From assembly GCA_946811185.2 (NCBI GenBank), contig OX328106.1, positions 49,674,311 through 49,738,310 of the forward strand: a stretch of DNA of 64,000 nucleotides, read 5' to 3'. This DNA is from Hippopus hippopus. Its lineage: Eukaryota > Mollusca > Bivalvia > Cardiida > Cardiidae. Shown here one piece after another: positions 62,067-64,000 of the stretch. The translations under genes were made by a program, and so were the position numbers. The notes beneath the pieces are model-generated. The model made no database searches and was not told the DNA's origin. It saw nothing but the letters and a program-made list of their open reading frames with translations. Positions within the stretch are counted from its first letter, which is position 1. The number at the start of each line of letters is the position of its first letter.

Positions 62067-62317
62067 TGGCTTGCAACACATGAAAAGGGGCATTCGGACA
62101 TTTGCGTAAAGTGTCGTCTCGCAGTTCGCGCAGGCTAATCCGAGACAGCACTTTACGACTACCCCAGATTTTGTCCTTCAGAAGACTTGCGCAAAACAGA
62201 AAATTACATAAAAACGGAAAGTGTTGTGTCGGATTAGCCTGCGCAGACTGCGCAGACTGGTCCGAGACGACACTTTACGCAAATGTCCGAACGCCCCTTT
62301 TCGCGTGTTGTAAGCCA
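62067..62317. mobile_element. CpG-rich MITE with long inverted ends
   Basis: TGGCTTGCAACACATGAAAA / GGGGCATTCGGACATTTGCG / TAAAGTGTCGTCTCG at the left faces CGAGACGACACTTTACGCAA, ATGTCCGAACGCCCC and TTTTCGCGTGTTGTAAGCCA at the right. Further inner pairing involves GCGCAGGCTAATCCGAGACA and GTCGGATTAGCCTGCGCAGA. TA-rich flanks are present. ORFs of 60-72 codons inside it are by-products. Confidence 0.85.
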
Positions 62318-62439
62318 TAATATAGCTATTACGCATCGCCCCTTCTGATTGTGGATGGTGACGAGAGGCGTCTTCACCCTTAAAATGCCAAATAAATACA
62401 ACCCTAATAATTGCAATTTTACGGTTGCTTTATTCTACA

Positions 62440-62560
62440 GTGTTTTAGCAAAGCGGACAGTACAGATCACAAATCAGCCTGCACGTTTTCTGCAGCCTGG
62501 TCTTGATCTACATTGGCTGCAAAGTCAACTATAGTCATGAAAGGCGCTTTAAGGGCTAAA
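62440..62560. repeat. Hairpin-core repeat
   Basis: GCGGACAGTACAGATCACAA with CAGCCTGCACGTTTTCTGCA and GCCTGGTCTTGATCTACATT is a diverged family B/C core. Definite ends are not seen. Confidence 0.5.
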
Positions 62561-63199
62561 ATCCTAGTTTGAACACGGATATTGTCTCGTAACCTAACGA
62601 TTCGGATCAAAGTACTTACGGTACAACATTTTCGTAACACCAAACTATAAATACGATTGTGATGCACTTGAAATACAGAGTACAGTGTATTAATTATGCT
62701 TGAAACATACAGTTATGGTTTAACACATCGTGTCCCGAAAGTTTCAAAACATAACATATATTATGAAACACCCTGTACACTGTAGGCCTACATGAATGCA
62801 TTTGAAAACATTCTGGCTATCAATGCTACATGTATTTGTAAAACAATATGGCTGACGTAACATAGTTAAAATGCTCTAGTCAGATTTCAAGTTACAAAAT
62901 TTTTGGAAAAAAAGAAGAAATACCCAAAATATTTAACAAGAAAAAAAGTGAATTAATTCATAGAATTAATTTCTACACTGTTTGTAATGCTCGGGGTTTC
63001 AAACTCAGGTTCTTTTACTATCTATCTGAATTTATCATTTAAAAACACATATCCTGCTAAATTTTATTGCTGACTCCAGCAAAAAAAAAAACATATCGTT
63101 TATATTTTTGACATTTTATCGTGATTATAAAAGAGAAAATCATCCATAGAAGAGCGGAGAGAGCGAACAAAAATTTCAAGCAGATAGTAAATTTTAAAT

Positions 63200-63540
63200 A
63201 TTGCTATTACATACTTTTTTTTTGGGGGGGGGGGGGCGAGGGATTTCTCCTTATCGGACAGTGTAGATTCAAGACCAGACTGCACGTTCTGTGCAGTCTG
63301 ATCTTGATCTACACTGTCCGTAAAAGTTCCTTAAGTCGCGCTTAGCAGGCTAAGGGTTTGCTCTTTCATTTCCAACGAACTAGATTCGTCTTTTCTCTTA
63401 ATCAAAGATTACTATCAGGTAGCAGACGGTGCAGATCAAAGATCAGACTGTACGTTTTGTGCAGTCTTATTTTGATCTACACAGTCCGCAAAAACTATCC
63501 AAGGCGACACTAGCAGATAAAGAGTTTGAAAAAAAAAAAA
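63200..63540. mobile_element. Two family B-type hairpins
   Basis: 63256-63321 carries GGACAGTGTAGATTCAAGAC with a near-perfect partner. It continues GTCGCGCTTAGCAGGCTAAG-GGTTT, the family B end read in the other orientation. 63424-63490 carries GACGGTGCAGATCAAAGATC with its partner and ends CACTAGCAGATAAAGAG. A G-run of about 13 bases lies at 63223-63236. Confidence 0.7.
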
Positions 63541-63765
63541 AAAACAGATGACAAAGCATTTTCCATATAGAAATCGTAAGCAGGCGACAATATAAATGTG
63601 AAGCAAATGGTGTGATTCGTCTTTGGAAGGATAGAAAACATTGTGAGAAAAAGAGGTAATGGTGATTTATAAAATAAGCATTTTCTTCTATACCCACAAT
63701 ATTTTTTAAAGCCATATTGGTAGGGGTCGAAAACTCGGAGTTGTCTGGAATAGGATAAATACAAA
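63540..63765. mobile_element. Family A MITE, degraded
   Basis: The hairpin (AACATTGTGAGAAAAAGAGG to CCCACAATATTTT) is weak. ACTCGGAGTTGTCTGG marks the right arm, but the terminal TTAA is lost. Confidence 0.55.
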
Positions 63766-63794
63766 TTGACACGAACTTTACCCGTATAGTTGAA

Positions 63795-63955
63795 ACACCA
63801 TAGCTGACTCAGTAGCTTTGTGGGTTACAAAAAGAGCTTGAAGCCCATTGGGTCGCTGGTTCGATTCACAGCTCAATCATATTATTTCCGGGTATTGATG
63901 ACAGTCATTGCGACAAGGTTCATTCCTCTCAGATCACAAACATTTTTTTTTTTTT
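63795..63955 (+). mobile_element. tRNA-derived SINE
   Basis: ATAGCTGACTCAGTAGCTTT (A-box-like), then GTCGCTGGTTCGATTCACAG (B-box GGTTCGATTC) about 45 bases on, with a T-run at the 3' end. The insert in the D region and poor stem pairing argue against a working tRNA gene. Confidence 0.6.
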
Positions 63956-64000
63956 ATGTGGGAAAACATTGTTTTTTTTTATGTGGCTAAGAAAGAATGT

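Noticed and set aside
62102..62416. ORFs with Cys/Ala-rich peptides
   Set aside because: They overlap the inverted arms of the CpG-rich MITE on both strands.
62625..62640. Candidate first coding exon of the SOD-repeat gene (ATG TTG TAC C followed by a good donor on the minus strand)
   Set aside because: Phase fits, but the few residues give no signal peptide and the site lies about 7.6 kb upstream; support is too weak to annotate.

Overview
The window looks like genomic DNA of a marine mollusc, most likely a bivalve. It is AT-rich, introns are large with GT-AG borders, and exons make up only about 6% of the sequence. Nearly everything else is small mobile DNA of kinds typical of clam and oyster genomes: hairpin MITEs, tRNA-derived SINEs, rolling-circle-like elements with internal tandem arrays, a mariner remnant, and a LINE ORF1. 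The species assignment is inference from repeat style and gene content.

Two protein-coding loci can be supported. (1) On the minus strand, eight exons from 54994 down to 32274 join in phase into 1006 codons. They encode a secreted or cell-surface protein of six copper/zinc-superoxide-dismutase-like domains (a Cu-only SOD-repeat protein). Domains 3 to 6 keep the HxH, H-[FYL]-N-P and h-[IF]-H copper-ligand motifs; domains 1 and 2 have lost them. Two in-frame stops (42591-42593 and 39179-39181) each sit where glutamine is expected, while every splice site and phase is intact. The signal-peptide exon and the 3' end were not found. (2) On the plus strand, 20435-23098 holds the last three exons of a type I membrane protein: a cysteine-rich module, a Thr/Pro-rich stalk with an Asp run and a transmembrane helix, and a cytoplasmic tail. 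Its upstream exons are missing, and it may be the displaced 3' part of locus 1.

The commonest repeat (family A, roughly 60 intact or broken copies) is a 220-230 bp element. It is bounded by TTAA, has terminal inverted repeats TTAACCCTTTACC, and carries a central near-perfect palindrome of up to 67 bases. Family B shares the TTAACCCTT ends but has a different hairpin core; family C carries B's core in other flanks. Empty and filled sites between duplicated blocks show directly that B elements inserted at TTAA. TTAA-bounded units abut and share one TTAA, and two units have swapped order between duplicate blocks. This fits piggyBac-type mobilisation.

Layout: 1-1.5 kb old hairpin cores; 1.7-2.6 kb LINE ORF1 (minus, frameshifted); 3.1-4.19 kb possible retroelement 3' end; 4.19-9.14 kb duplication 1, copy 1 (copy 2 at 49.05-53.97 kb); 9.12-20.35 kb duplication 2, copy 1 (copy 2 at 24.26-31.96 kb); 20.4-23.1 kb membrane-protein gene; 32.3-55.0 kb SOD-repeat gene with introns full of MITEs and rolling-circle-like arrays; 55.8-56.6 kb minisatellite holding an hAT-type MITE; 57-64 kb hairpin elements and repeats with no recognised gene.
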